The notes beneath the pieces are model-generated. The model worked only from the letters and a program-made list of their open reading frames with translations, was not told where the DNA came from and searched no databases. The position numbers and the translations under genes were made by a program. Positions 54,969-62,880 of a stretch of DNA of 64,000 bases are shown here, piece by piece. Within the stretch, counting starts at the first letter, position 1. Each line of letters begins with the position of its first letter. This DNA is from Arcticibacterium luteifluviistationis (GTDB lineage Bacteria; Bacteroidota; Bacteroidia; Cytophagales; Spirosomataceae): assembly GCF_003258705.1 (NCBI RefSeq), contig NZ_CP029480.1, forward strand, positions 1,612,001-1,676,000, in the 5' to 3' direction.

Positions 54969-54976
54969 CAAATATA
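54969..54976 (-). promoter_or_regulatory. Candidate -7 element of parA
   Basis: Minus strand TATATTTG, a perfect TAnnTTTG match. No TTTG at the expected distance; DnaA boxes lie 39 nt further upstream. Confidence 0.4.
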
Positions 54977-55014
54977 ACCGTTTTTAGGGCTAGTTAGCGT
55001 TTGCGAAATGGGAT

Positions 55015-55042
55015 TGTAGATAAGTTTTGAAAATGTGGATAA
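55015..55042. promoter_or_regulatory. DnaA boxes in an AT-rich intergenic region, candidate oriC
   Basis: TGTGGATAA (55034-55042) is the exact reverse complement of the consensus DnaA box TTATCCACA; TGTAGATAA (55015-55023) has one mismatch. Both have the same orientation, 19 bp apart, and an AT-rich stretch follows (55070-55120). The location beside parAB and dnaB fits an origin or a DnaA-controlled promoter. Confidence 0.5.
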
Positions 55043-55161
55043 GTGTTTTTGAAGTCAAATAAAATCAGGGATTTGTTATATCAAATTACAATAAAATTTG
55101 TTTGACTATTCCTTTAGCGGGAAATAGGCTAGTTTTCGCCAGTTCTCTTATAAATCTGGTA

Positions 55162-55197
55162 AAAAGAAAATCCCCACCGCCAGAAGCAGTGGGGATT
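55162..55197 (-). terminator. Terminator of the alpha/beta-hydrolase gene
   Basis: AATCCCCAC (55169-55177) and GTGGGGATT (55189-55197) form a 9-bp stem with an 11-nt loop. On the minus strand this is followed by TTCTTTTT. It lies 21 nt past the stop at 55219. Confidence 0.85.
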
Positions 55198-55218
55198 GTT
55201 ATTTAGCATATCTAACCA

Positions 55219-56133
55219 CTATTTTACATTTTTCATAAAACTGATAACATCATCTGTAATACCGTCCATCTTATCTCCCAAATCATGCGTCGCTCCTGGT
55301 ATTACTAGGTATTCAGTTTTTACTTTTTTGCTTTTCAAAACTGCGTTCAGTTTTTCGCCTTGTTCTTTCTTCACTAAATTATCGTTCCCTCCATATATGA
55401 GAATGGTGCTTGTGCTATTTCCGTTTGCAAAATAATAAGGACTAGCCTCTTGATATGCATCAGGATTTTCACTGTATGGTTTGCCAATTAAAAGCTCTGT
55501 TAAATTTCTATTTTTATCATCGAAAATTCCTTGGTGAATGTAGTCATCTGTAAGGTCTGTTGGAGCTACAAATGCGGCCACAGCTTTAATCTTTATTTTC
55601 GAAAATTGGTAGGCATAGCTTAATGCCAAATGCCCACCAGAACTGTAACCCCAAAGTATCACATCGTCAGACAAGTTTAAGTTGGTTTTTAGGCTGTCAT
55701 GATGCTCGAAAAATATATCAAAATCTTTCATGATATCAGCGAACCTTACCTCGTCAATGCCAGCTAAACGGTGGTTTATGTTGAAAATAGTAAGGTTAAG
55801 GTTCCTTTTTTTGTATTGTTCTACTACAGAGTTGAGAAAGCTTTTATCTAGAATACTCCAGCCACCGCCATGAATCATAACCATGCTTACTGACTTTAAA
55901 TTGGCATTGCTGGTGTCAATTTTTGGTGTATATATATCGTATTTTTGAAATCTATTTTCCCCGTAAGATTGGTCAAATTTGACCTCATAACCTTGTACAT
56001 TATTTGCAGTCAATTTCTCTTCAAAAGAAATGACTTTTTTGTTAGAATTTAGTGGGCTAATTATGTCGAAATTACTACAAGAAACAAGCCCTAAAAACGA
56101 TAGAATAATCGCGGAAGTGTATAGTGTTTTCAT
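55219..56133 (-). CDS. Alpha/beta-hydrolase lipoprotein (carboxylesterase-like)
   Basis: 304 residues. Lipobox at C19 (FLGLVSCS). Esterase/lipase fold: oxyanion motif MIHGGGWSILD, nucleophile elbow LWGYSSGGHLALSY, acid GGNDNLVKKEQ and catalytic His PGATHDLGD. It probably cleaves acyl groups from carbohydrates or lipids in the periplasm (the BD-FAE group is similar). Monocistronic with its own terminator. Confidence 0.88.
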   Translation of the reverse strand: MKTLYTSAIILSFLGLVSCSNFDIISPLNSNKKVISFEEKLTANNVQGYEVKFDQSYGENRFQKYDIYTPKIDTSNANLKSVSMVMIHGGGWSILDKSFLNSVVEQYKKRNLNLTIFNINHRLAGIDEVRFADIMKDFDIFFEHHDSLKTNLNLSDDVILWGYSSGGHLALSYAYQFSKIKIKAVAAFVAPTDLTDDYIHQGIFDDKNRNLTELLIGKPYSENPDAYQEASPYYFANGNSTSTILIYGGNDNLVKKEQGEKLNAVLKSKKVKTEYLVIPGATHDLGDKMDGITDDVISFMKNVK

Positions 56134-56398
56134 CTCTCAAAATAGTTTGGTTATACTATTTATATATAAAATGTGTTCCCTAGGCTAATTGGAAATTTTG
56201 AGAAAATATGGGGAATTCAGTTCTACAGATTTCCCCAAAAAGAGGACATTAATGGGTCGCTTACTCGAAACACCCCAAACTGCCACAAACGGGTAAGTTT
56301 TGACTCAAAATGATACTTGTGACTGGTGTTTTTGACTCAGGAATGGAAATTTGAGAAGGTTTGCAGAAAGAAACCAAAAAATATAAACAATACATAAA
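56134..56398. other. Intergenic region without recognised gene
   Basis: 265 nt between divergent genes. A weak inverted repeat GGGGAA/TTCCCC (56210-56236, 15-nt loop) is the only structure seen; no T tract follows, so it is not a convincing terminator. Confidence 0.5.
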
Positions 56399-57334
56399 AT
56401 GGAAAATTCTAACGTAAAAGGTTCGGGCATAGCAACTATATTATTAGGAGCGGCTTTTGTAGCGGCAGCAGCGGTAGGTGTATATCAATACCAAAATGTA
56501 AAAGAAACAGAGCAAGAAATACTGGCATTAAATAACCAAGCTGAAGAATTGTCTTCAAGTAAAGTAGTTCTTGAAGATGAGGTTCAAAGCCTTTCAGAAA
56601 AATTAAGAATGAAGATTGCAGAAGCTGAGGCATCTGCCAAAGAGTTAGAAGAAATTAAGGAAGCAAGTAAGAAGAGTAAGGTTTATTCTTACAAAGCTGC
56701 CAATAGAAGAAAAGAACTTGAATCAGACTTAGTTGCCAAAAATGAAGAAATAGGAGTTCTTCAAAACGAGATTACGAACTTGCAAGCAACTAACATGCAG
56801 TTGGAAAAAGATTTAGAAGTAGTTCCAGTTTTGAAAGCCGAAGTGGTAGACTTGAAAGGTCAAGTAACAGAGTGGGAAGAGAAATATGCATTGCTTGAGA
56901 AAGATTTCATGGATTTAGATACAAGGTACCAGAAACTTATATACGATGCTCCAGCTGATAACTTTAAAGTGGAAATAATGACTTCTAAAGGTAAACTGAC
57001 TTCTAGAGCTAGAAGGGCTGACCAAATAAATGTGTCATTCTTAATGCCAGCTTACTTACAAAAAGAAATGAGTAAAAACGAAACAATTTACTTGAGCCTT
57101 TTTGATGAGAAAATTAACCCAATTGATGGTTATTTAGAAGAGGTAAATGTTAATACTACAGAAGGCTCTATTCCAGTACAAGTTCATGCTGTTAAAGAAG
57201 TTGACTATAGCAAAAATCCTCAAGTTGTAACGTTTACTGTAAACACGGAAGACAAGTTTGAAGAGGGATTCTATAAAGGAAAAGTATATACTAAAGATGA
57301 CTACTTAGGTACAGTAGACTTCAGATTAAGGTAA
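56399..57334 (+). CDS. Coiled-coil membrane protein with C-terminal beta domain
   Basis: 311 residues: an N-terminal membrane helix (IATILLGAAFVAAAAVGVYQ), a long heptad coiled coil (about 35-190) and a C-terminal strand-rich domain (YDAPADNFKVEIMTSKGKLT, VQVHAVKEVDYSKNPQVVTF). I recognise no family. It is probably anchored in the inner membrane with the coiled coil in the periplasm. It ends in a strong terminator (57371-57402). Confidence 0.75.
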   Translation: MENSNVKGSGIATILLGAAFVAAAAVGVYQYQNVKETEQEILALNNQAEELSSSKVVLEDEVQSLSEKLRMKIAEAEASAKELEEIKEASKKSKVYSYKAANRRKELESDLVAKNEEIGVLQNEITNLQATNMQLEKDLEVVPVLKAEVVDLKGQVTEWEEKYALLEKDFMDLDTRYQKLIYDAPADNFKVEIMTSKGKLTSRARRADQINVSFLMPAYLQKEMSKNETIYLSLFDEKINPIDGYLEEVNVNTTEGSIPVQVHAVKEVDYSKNPQVVTFTVNTEDKFEEGFYKGKVYTKDDYLGTVDFRLR

Positions 57335-57370
57335 TAAAGACAAGGTTTTTAATTATAATATACATGGCTT

Positions 57371-57402
57371 AAAAGCTCACCAGATTCTGGTGAGCTTTTT
57401 TT
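57371..57402. terminator. Bidirectional intrinsic terminator
   Basis: AGCTCACCAG (57374-57383), 3-nt loop, CTGGTGAGCT (57387-57396), with flanking A and T runs. It serves the coiled-coil gene on the plus strand and the response-regulator gene on the minus strand, whose stop at 57401 touches it. Confidence 0.92.
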
Positions 57403-57832
57403 ATGTCTTGCTTAAAGTAGCTGTATCAAAAAAGAAAGAAGTTAAGTGTTTGACAAGCTCAATGAGGTCGTCATAACTAGCAGGTTTTACTAAGTATGCC
57501 GCCGCACCTAAATCATAAACTTTCCTAACTTCTGCTTCTGAACTTGATGTAGATATTATCATGGTAGGAATGTGGCGGTATTCAGCTGAGTTTTTAATTG
57601 CTTTTAACGCAGTTTTTCCATCTACCTTAGGCATATTTAAGTCTAAAAGAATAAGGGAAGGCCTAGTATCATTAGCTTTTAAATACTCCATTAGCCTTTC
57701 ACCATCAGCCATAAATTCTAACAGACAGTCTATCTGATTGTCTTTAAAAGCAGACTTCATGAGCATTTGGTCATCTTCGTCGTCTTCTGCTATTAAAATA
57801 AGAGGTAATTTGCTCATAGTAGTTTTATTCAT
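57401..57832 (-). CDS. CheY-like single-domain response regulator
   Basis: 143 residues from ATG 57832, which overlaps the kinase gene end by 8 nt; an ATG at 57817 is also possible. Receiver only, with acidic pocket AEDDEDD, phosphorylation site D64 (SLILLDLNMPKVDG) and LVKPASYDD. Phytochrome-type response regulators of this form act through protein partners. It is the cognate receiver of the overlapping CHASE3 kinase. Confidence 0.9.
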   Translation of the reverse strand: MNKTTMSKLPLILIAEDDEDDQMLMKSAFKDNQIDCLLEFMADGERLMEYLKANDTRPSLILLDLNMPKVDGKTALKAIKNSAEYRHIPTMIISTSSSEAEVRKVYDLGAAAYLVKPASYDDLIELVKHLTSFFFDTATLSKT

Positions 57833-59198
57833 GGGGGAAGTATAAGTGGAAAGTAGCTCCGGTATTAACTGCACCTTCGGCATCTAGTTCTCCTTCGTGG
57901 TTCTGCATGATTCTAGAGCAGATAGACAAGCCAATTCCTGTACCGTCAATGTCGGAGGTTTTGTCTAATCGCCCAAAAATGGTAAACATTTTATTCTTAA
58001 ATTCATTGTCAAAGCCTCTGCCGTTATCCCTTACCGCTATATGGTGATATTTATAAGAGACATCACCTTCCCATTTAGTGACCACATAATTACGCACCGA
58101 AATCTCTAATGGAATATCATCACGTCTAAATTTTATGGCATTGCCTATCAAGTTTTGAAAAAGCTGATGAAGCTGCCCGGAATATCCATAAATGCTAGGT
58201 AGGTCAGAATGGCTGAAATTAATCTTTTCATGCTGTATCACATCTTCAAACTCCTTTTCTACTTCATCTACAATGTCATTCAAATTGACCTTTTCAGGAA
58301 TAGGGTTTTCTGATGATAACGTTGACAGGCTAAGTAAATCCTTAATCAAGATAGTCATTTTTTCTGCAGAATTGTTCATTCGCAGTAACATGTCTCTTCC
58401 GTCGGTTTCCATGGTCTCTCCATAGTCACCCAGTAATTTATTACTGAAAAGTCTAATCTTCCGTAGGGGTTCCTGAAGGTCATGAGAAGCCACATAGGCA
58501 TATTGCTCCAGCTCTGTGTTTGATTGATTTAGCTCTACTATACTTTCTTCTAAGAGCTTAGTGGTGGCGTCACGTTTCTTTAGTTCTGCACCTATTAGCA
58601 CAAAAGAGTAAATAATGATACCCATGGCTATTAAAGCCAGAATAAATAATAAGAAGGGTGTAAACTGTTCTTCAAACTCTTTAATGATTAGCCTACGGCT
58701 CAAAAGCAGCTTTTCGTGATTGTCAACGGTTTCTAAAAGGTCGAAATATTTTTTATTGATTTCGTCGTTTGCAGAAATTAGTTCAAGCTGATCGTATTTG
58801 TATTTAGCACTGGACGAATCATTTATTATTTCTAACAGCAAGCTTTGAATTCTATTATCAGACTGCTCTTCAATTTTTTTAATGTAGTGCTGGTGTACTT
58901 TACTCTCACGTGTGAGTTTCTTGAAAAGTTGAATGCTATGGCGTAGCGAATCTTTCTCTGACTGAAAGTGATTATAATAAGCAACATCTTTAGTCAAAAG
59001 GTAACTCCGCTGTTCGGCTATGGAGGTATTAAAACCAGAACGCATGTTAGAAATAGCTAGTAAAACCTTGTGACTATTGTCTATAATCTTTGTGTACTTA
59101 TTGAAGTTACTCAACCTGTCAAAGGTCATTACGCAGAGTAGAAGAAGAATTCCGAGTGAAATTCCGAAGATAAGATTGACCAGTTTTTTATTCATCAC
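57825..59198 (-). CDS. CHASE3-type sensor histidine kinase
   Basis: 457 residues: a membrane helix (about 8-25), a CHASE3-like helical periplasmic domain (about 35-175), a second helix (about 180-205), HisKA (YVASHDLQEPLRKIRLFSNK, H239) and HATPase (NLIGNAIKFRRDD, DNGRGFDNEF, DGTGIGLSICSRIM). The phytochrome-type HisKA sequence matches the downstream single-domain regulator. Signal unknown. Confidence 0.92.
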   Translation of the reverse strand: MMNKKLVNLIFGISLGILLLLCVMTFDRLSNFNKYTKIIDNSHKVLLAISNMRSGFNTSIAEQRSYLLTKDVAYYNHFQSEKDSLRHSIQLFKKLTRESKVHQHYIKKIEEQSDNRIQSLLLEIINDSSSAKYKYDQLELISANDEINKKYFDLLETVDNHEKLLLSRRLIIKEFEEQFTPFLLFILALIAMGIIIYSFVLIGAELKKRDATTKLLEESIVELNQSNTELEQYAYVASHDLQEPLRKIRLFSNKLLGDYGETMETDGRDMLLRMNNSAEKMTILIKDLLSLSTLSSENPIPEKVNLNDIVDEVEKEFEDVIQHEKINFSHSDLPSIYGYSGQLHQLFQNLIGNAIKFRRDDIPLEISVRNYVVTKWEGDVSYKYHHIAVRDNGRGFDNEFKNKMFTIFGRLDKTSDIDGTGIGLSICSRIMQNHEGELDAEGAVNTGATFHLYFPHE

Positions 59199-59413
59199 AA
59201 TATGTATTTGAAATACCTCATTTTGGGGAATTGTTTCCCCGTTAACTTAGCGTAATATACGGCGTACTTTCACCCTCGTATTTTTTTTGAAAGCGAATTT
59301 AGGTTTTAATGTACTGTGGCTCTGTTTGTTATTGGAATACTTTTTTTATGCTGTACTCAAAATTAAAGAAATGGACTCCAAATTGAATAATGTTATAACA
59401 AAACACTGCCACT

Positions 59414-60754
59414 ATGTCGAGCCAAAAACTAATACTAAGTCAAAAGCAAGGTCTTAAAATAAGTCCTCGTCAAATTCAATTTCTTCATTTTCTTCAGTTT
59501 AATGAAGCGGAATTAGAGCAAGAAATAAAAAAGGAATTGGAAGAAAATCCTGTTTTAGATTTTGAAGAAGAAAATGATTCAGAGATTTACGCTTTTCAAA
59601 GAAAACCTCAGAATAATTCTAGCGAAAAACCTTTGACTTTTCTTGAGAATAATCAGGCGATTGGTTTTGACATAATTGCAGAGTTAAAAGAGGGTTTTCG
59701 TTACTTACATTTGCCCGAAAAGACATGTGGAATAGCTGATTTTATTCTAGACTCTGTAGATGAGAAAGGTTACCTAAATTATAGTTTGGGTGAGCTGGAA
59801 GACATACTTTCCTTCGGTATGAATGCCTTCGTAGATAAAAACGAAATAGCCGAAGTGCTGAAAAAAGTAAAGCATTTAGAACCTAGCGGGGTAGGCTGCA
59901 GAGACTTACAAGACTTTTTGTTTTTTCAAGCTAAAAAGAATAACAAGTCTATTGTTTTATTAGAAATTATAGGGCACCATTTTGAACTATTATCCGAAAG
60001 GAAATTCGATGAAATATGTGAGCAATTAGAGATTTCAAGTTTGGCTTTAAAGTCAGTGTTAGCAGAACTGACCGGCTTAAAGCCATATCCCTTGCACGGT
60101 TTTGAGCATTCTGTTATTCAAAAAAATGAGACTATCATTCCAGAGTATAAAGTTGATTTTAGAGACGGTGAGTTGATTTATGGTACCTTATCTAAAAGTG
60201 GTAAAAAACTCGTTTTTAATGAAAACTACGGCAAAGAGTTCAAAGAAAAATCTGACAAAAAACTTCATAAGTTTTTGATGGAAAAGAGAGAATCGGCAGC
60301 CTGGTTTATGCAAGCTGTGGAGGAAAGAGAACACACCATGAATGTGTGTATTTCTGCAGTGGTAAAGCTTCAGGAATCTTATTTTAAGTCGGGAAGTATA
60401 TCAGATTTGAAACCAATGGTGCTGAAAGACGTAGCTATGCTAACTGGGAAAACTATTTCGACGCTTTCTAGAGTAACTAGTCAAAAATATGTGCAAACGC
60501 ACTTTGGGCTAGTGCCCATGAAAAGCTTGTTTACTGAGGCTATCCAGAAAAACGATGGACAATTAATCAGTAATAAAGAAGTTCAAGAAATTGTGAGTAA
60601 ATTGGTATCGGATGAAAACAAGCAAAAGCCTTTAACAGACGCTGAAATCTGCAGGAAATTAGCATCTGATGGGTTTTCGTTGACCAGAAGAACAATTACA
60701 AAATACAGGGAGAATATGAATATCCCATCCTCAAAACTTAGAAGAGCACTTTAA
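59414..60754 (+). CDS. rpoN: RNA polymerase sigma-54 factor
   Basis: 446 residues. Region I LSQKQGLKISPRQIQFLHFL and EAELEQEIKKELEENPVLDF, core-binding middle, and C-terminal DNA-binding part ending with the RpoN box RRTITKYRE (425-433). It is somewhat shorter than the usual ~480 residues. It directs transcription from -24/-12 promoters only with an AAA+ activator; one is encoded directly downstream (4-nt gap). Confidence 0.94.
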   Translation: MSSQKLILSQKQGLKISPRQIQFLHFLQFNEAELEQEIKKELEENPVLDFEEENDSEIYAFQRKPQNNSSEKPLTFLENNQAIGFDIIAELKEGFRYLHLPEKTCGIADFILDSVDEKGYLNYSLGELEDILSFGMNAFVDKNEIAEVLKKVKHLEPSGVGCRDLQDFLFFQAKKNNKSIVLLEIIGHHFELLSERKFDEICEQLEISSLALKSVLAELTGLKPYPLHGFEHSVIQKNETIIPEYKVDFRDGELIYGTLSKSGKKLVFNENYGKEFKEKSDKKLHKFLMEKRESAAWFMQAVEEREHTMNVCISAVVKLQESYFKSGSISDLKPMVLKDVAMLTGKTISTLSRVTSQKYVQTHFGLVPMKSLFTEAIQKNDGQLISNKEVQEIVSKLVSDENKQKPLTDAEICRKLASDGFSLTRRTITKYRENMNIPSSKLRRAL

Positions 60755-60757
60755 TAT

Positions 60758-62146
60758 ATGTCAAAAATATTAGTCATAGACGACGACCAGGATATTTGTC
60801 TTTTGATGAACCGATTTCTTACCAAAAACGGCTATGAGGTAGAAACTGCCATTTCGGGTCTTTTGGGGCTCAAAAAAGTGAAAGAATTTAAGCCAGACCT
60901 GTTGTTGACCGATTTTAAATTGGGAGATATTGATGGTTCGGAGGTTTTGAAGAAAGCCAAGGAGATGATGCCAAATTTGCCTGTAATAGTGATTACAGGT
61001 TATTCTGATATAAAGGTGGCCATTAATGTCATGAAAATGGGTGCTTTTGACTACGTCACAAAACCGCTGTTTCCTGATGAGATATTACTAAATATCAAAA
61101 AAGCACTTAAGACAGAAACGGTGAATGAGGATTCGTCAAAGGTTACAAAGAGCAAGGCTAAGAATAAAGAGGCTAATTATATTTTTGGAAAAAGTGCCAT
61201 TGCTAAAAACTTGGTCAAGCAAGTTAACTTGGTAGCCCCCACTAACTTTAGTGTGATTATTTATGGCGAAAGTGGCTCAGGAAAAGAAGCCATTGCTAAA
61301 ACTATACATAAGAAAAGTAAACGGAAAGATGGGCCTTTTGTGGCGATGGATTGTGGTGCTATTTCTAATGAGTTGGCTGGGAGTGAGCTTTTCGGGCATG
61401 AAAAAGGCTCTTTTACAGGAGCTATTCAGCAGAAGATTGGGCATTTCGAATTGGCCAATGGCGGCACCTTGTTTTTAGACGAGGTAGCGAACCTTTCTTA
61501 CGAGGTGCAGGTATCACTACTTAGAGTTGTGCAAGAGCAAAAAGTAAAACGCATAGGAGGAAATAAAGAGATAACTTTAGATGTAAGGATATTAGTGGCT
61601 AGTAATGAAAAACTTACCGAGGCTATAAGTAAAGGGAAGTTTAGAGAAGACCTGTATCACAGATTCAATGAGTTTAATGTAGAAGTACCTGCCCTAAGAG
61701 AACGAGGTAATGACGTCTTTGAGTTCGCAGACTACTTTTTAAAAGAGACTAATGCTGAGTTGGAAAAAAACGTAAAGGGTTTTTCTGAGGAAGTTAGAAA
61801 ACATCTATTGGATTATCCGTGGTACGGTAATTTACGAGAGCTTAACAATGTCATAAAAAGAGCAACATTACTGACCGAAGGGGAGCTAATAGAAGCGGCG
61901 AGTTTACCTTTTGAAATTGTCAATCATGAAAAAATGCTTTTTTCTGAGAAAAAGGAAGAAACTGATAAAAGCAGCACGCCAGCAAATACTGGCTCAGGCC
62001 ACCTTAAAATGGCTGCTTCAGAAGCGGAATATCAGATGATTTTGGAAGCTCTTAAAAAAGTTAATTTTAACAAAAGTAAAGCAGCAGCACTCTTAGACAT
62101 TGACAGGAAAACACTTTACAACAAAATGAAAAGACTGAAGATTTAA
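60758..62146 (+). CDS. Sigma-54-dependent response regulator (NtrC/AtoC type)
   Basis: 462 residues: receiver with D52 (LLLTDFKLGDIDG), AAA+ domain with Walker A GESGSGKE (170-177), a sigma-54-contact loop GSFTGA (217-222; the common form is GAFTGA) and Walker B GTLFLDEVANL, and a C-terminal Fis-type helix-turn-helix (NKSKAAALLDIDRKTLYNKM). Phosphorylation by a kinase should allow ATP-driven activation of RpoN holoenzyme. It overlaps the following kinase gene by one base. Confidence 0.94.
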   Translation: MSKILVIDDDQDICLLMNRFLTKNGYEVETAISGLLGLKKVKEFKPDLLLTDFKLGDIDGSEVLKKAKEMMPNLPVIVITGYSDIKVAINVMKMGAFDYVTKPLFPDEILLNIKKALKTETVNEDSSKVTKSKAKNKEANYIFGKSAIAKNLVKQVNLVAPTNFSVIIYGESGSGKEAIAKTIHKKSKRKDGPFVAMDCGAISNELAGSELFGHEKGSFTGAIQQKIGHFELANGGTLFLDEVANLSYEVQVSLLRVVQEQKVKRIGGNKEITLDVRILVASNEKLTEAISKGKFREDLYHRFNEFNVEVPALRERGNDVFEFADYFLKETNAELEKNVKGFSEEVRKHLLDYPWYGNLRELNNVIKRATLLTEGELIEAASLPFEIVNHEKMLFSEKKEETDKSSTPANTGSGHLKMAASEAEYQMILEALKKVNFNKSKAAALLDIDRKTLYNKMKRLKI

Positions 62147-62880
62147 TGAGTGACTTTGCCATAAAAAATGATATACCAGAAGCGATTTTGACTCTTCAAA
62201 ATGAGTTTGATGAGTTTATATACTTGGCTTCGCATGATTTAAAAGAGCCCGCCAGAAAAATCACCACTTTTGGACAAAGACTAAGTAAAAGCTTAGAAGG
62301 GAAACTTAACGAAGAAGAGAAAGACTTCTTTGCCAGAATGATGGATGCCGCCAACAGGCAGCAGTCTATGATTGATGATTTATTGAAGTTGTCTAGAATT
62401 AATACAACCGACTTTCAAAGGCAAAGAATAATGCTCCATGAATTGGTGGAAGAACTTGTGATTGATGAAAAAACCGAGTTCAAATATCAATGCCCAAAGA
62501 TAGCTTATGCGGATAGAGTTCAGCTGAAAATTGCTTTGCAAGAGGTGATTGACAATGCGGAGAAGTTTAACACGGGTAAAGTAAAAATTAAACTTTCTAC
62601 TAAATCAATTTTTTCTACCGTAATAGCCTCAAAAGGCCTAAATCCGTCAAGAAACTATGCTTATTTGATATTTTCAGATAATGGAATTGGTATTCCAGAA
62701 GAACATAGGTCTGATATTTTCAGACCTTTTTATAGAGTTAATGGACGCTCAGAATTTGAAGGAGCAGGCATGGGACTTTCCATAGCAAAGGCTATTCTTG
62801 AAAAAATAGGAGGAGCCATTTGGATTGAAAAAGCAATCTCACAAGGAACCTCCGTGCACATTCTTTTACCAGCTGCTTAA
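62146..62880 (+). CDS. Soluble sensor-less histidine kinase
   Basis: 244 residues: HisKA (YLASHDLKEPARKITTFGQR, H30) and HATPase (IDNAEKFNTGK, DNGIGIPEEH, GAGMGLSIAKAILEKIGG). There is no membrane helix or sensor domain, so it must be controlled by other proteins, probably the receiver kinase downstream. It follows the sigma-54 activator with a one-base overlap (TAATG-type junction). Confidence 0.9.
   Translation: MSDFAIKNDIPEAILTLQNEFDEFIYLASHDLKEPARKITTFGQRLSKSLEGKLNEEEKDFFARMMDAANRQQSMIDDLLKLSRINTTDFQRQRIMLHELVEELVIDEKTEFKYQCPKIAYADRVQLKIALQEVIDNAEKFNTGKVKIKLSTKSIFSTVIASKGLNPSRNYAYLIFSDNGIGIPEEHRSDIFRPFYRVNGRSEFEGAGMGLSIAKAILEKIGGAIWIEKAISQGTSVHILLPAA

Noticed and set aside
58904-58921. 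ACTCTCACGTGTGAGT, imperfect palindrome resembling parS
   Set aside because: Inside the CHASE3 kinase coding sequence, with mismatched arms; kept only as a weak possibility.
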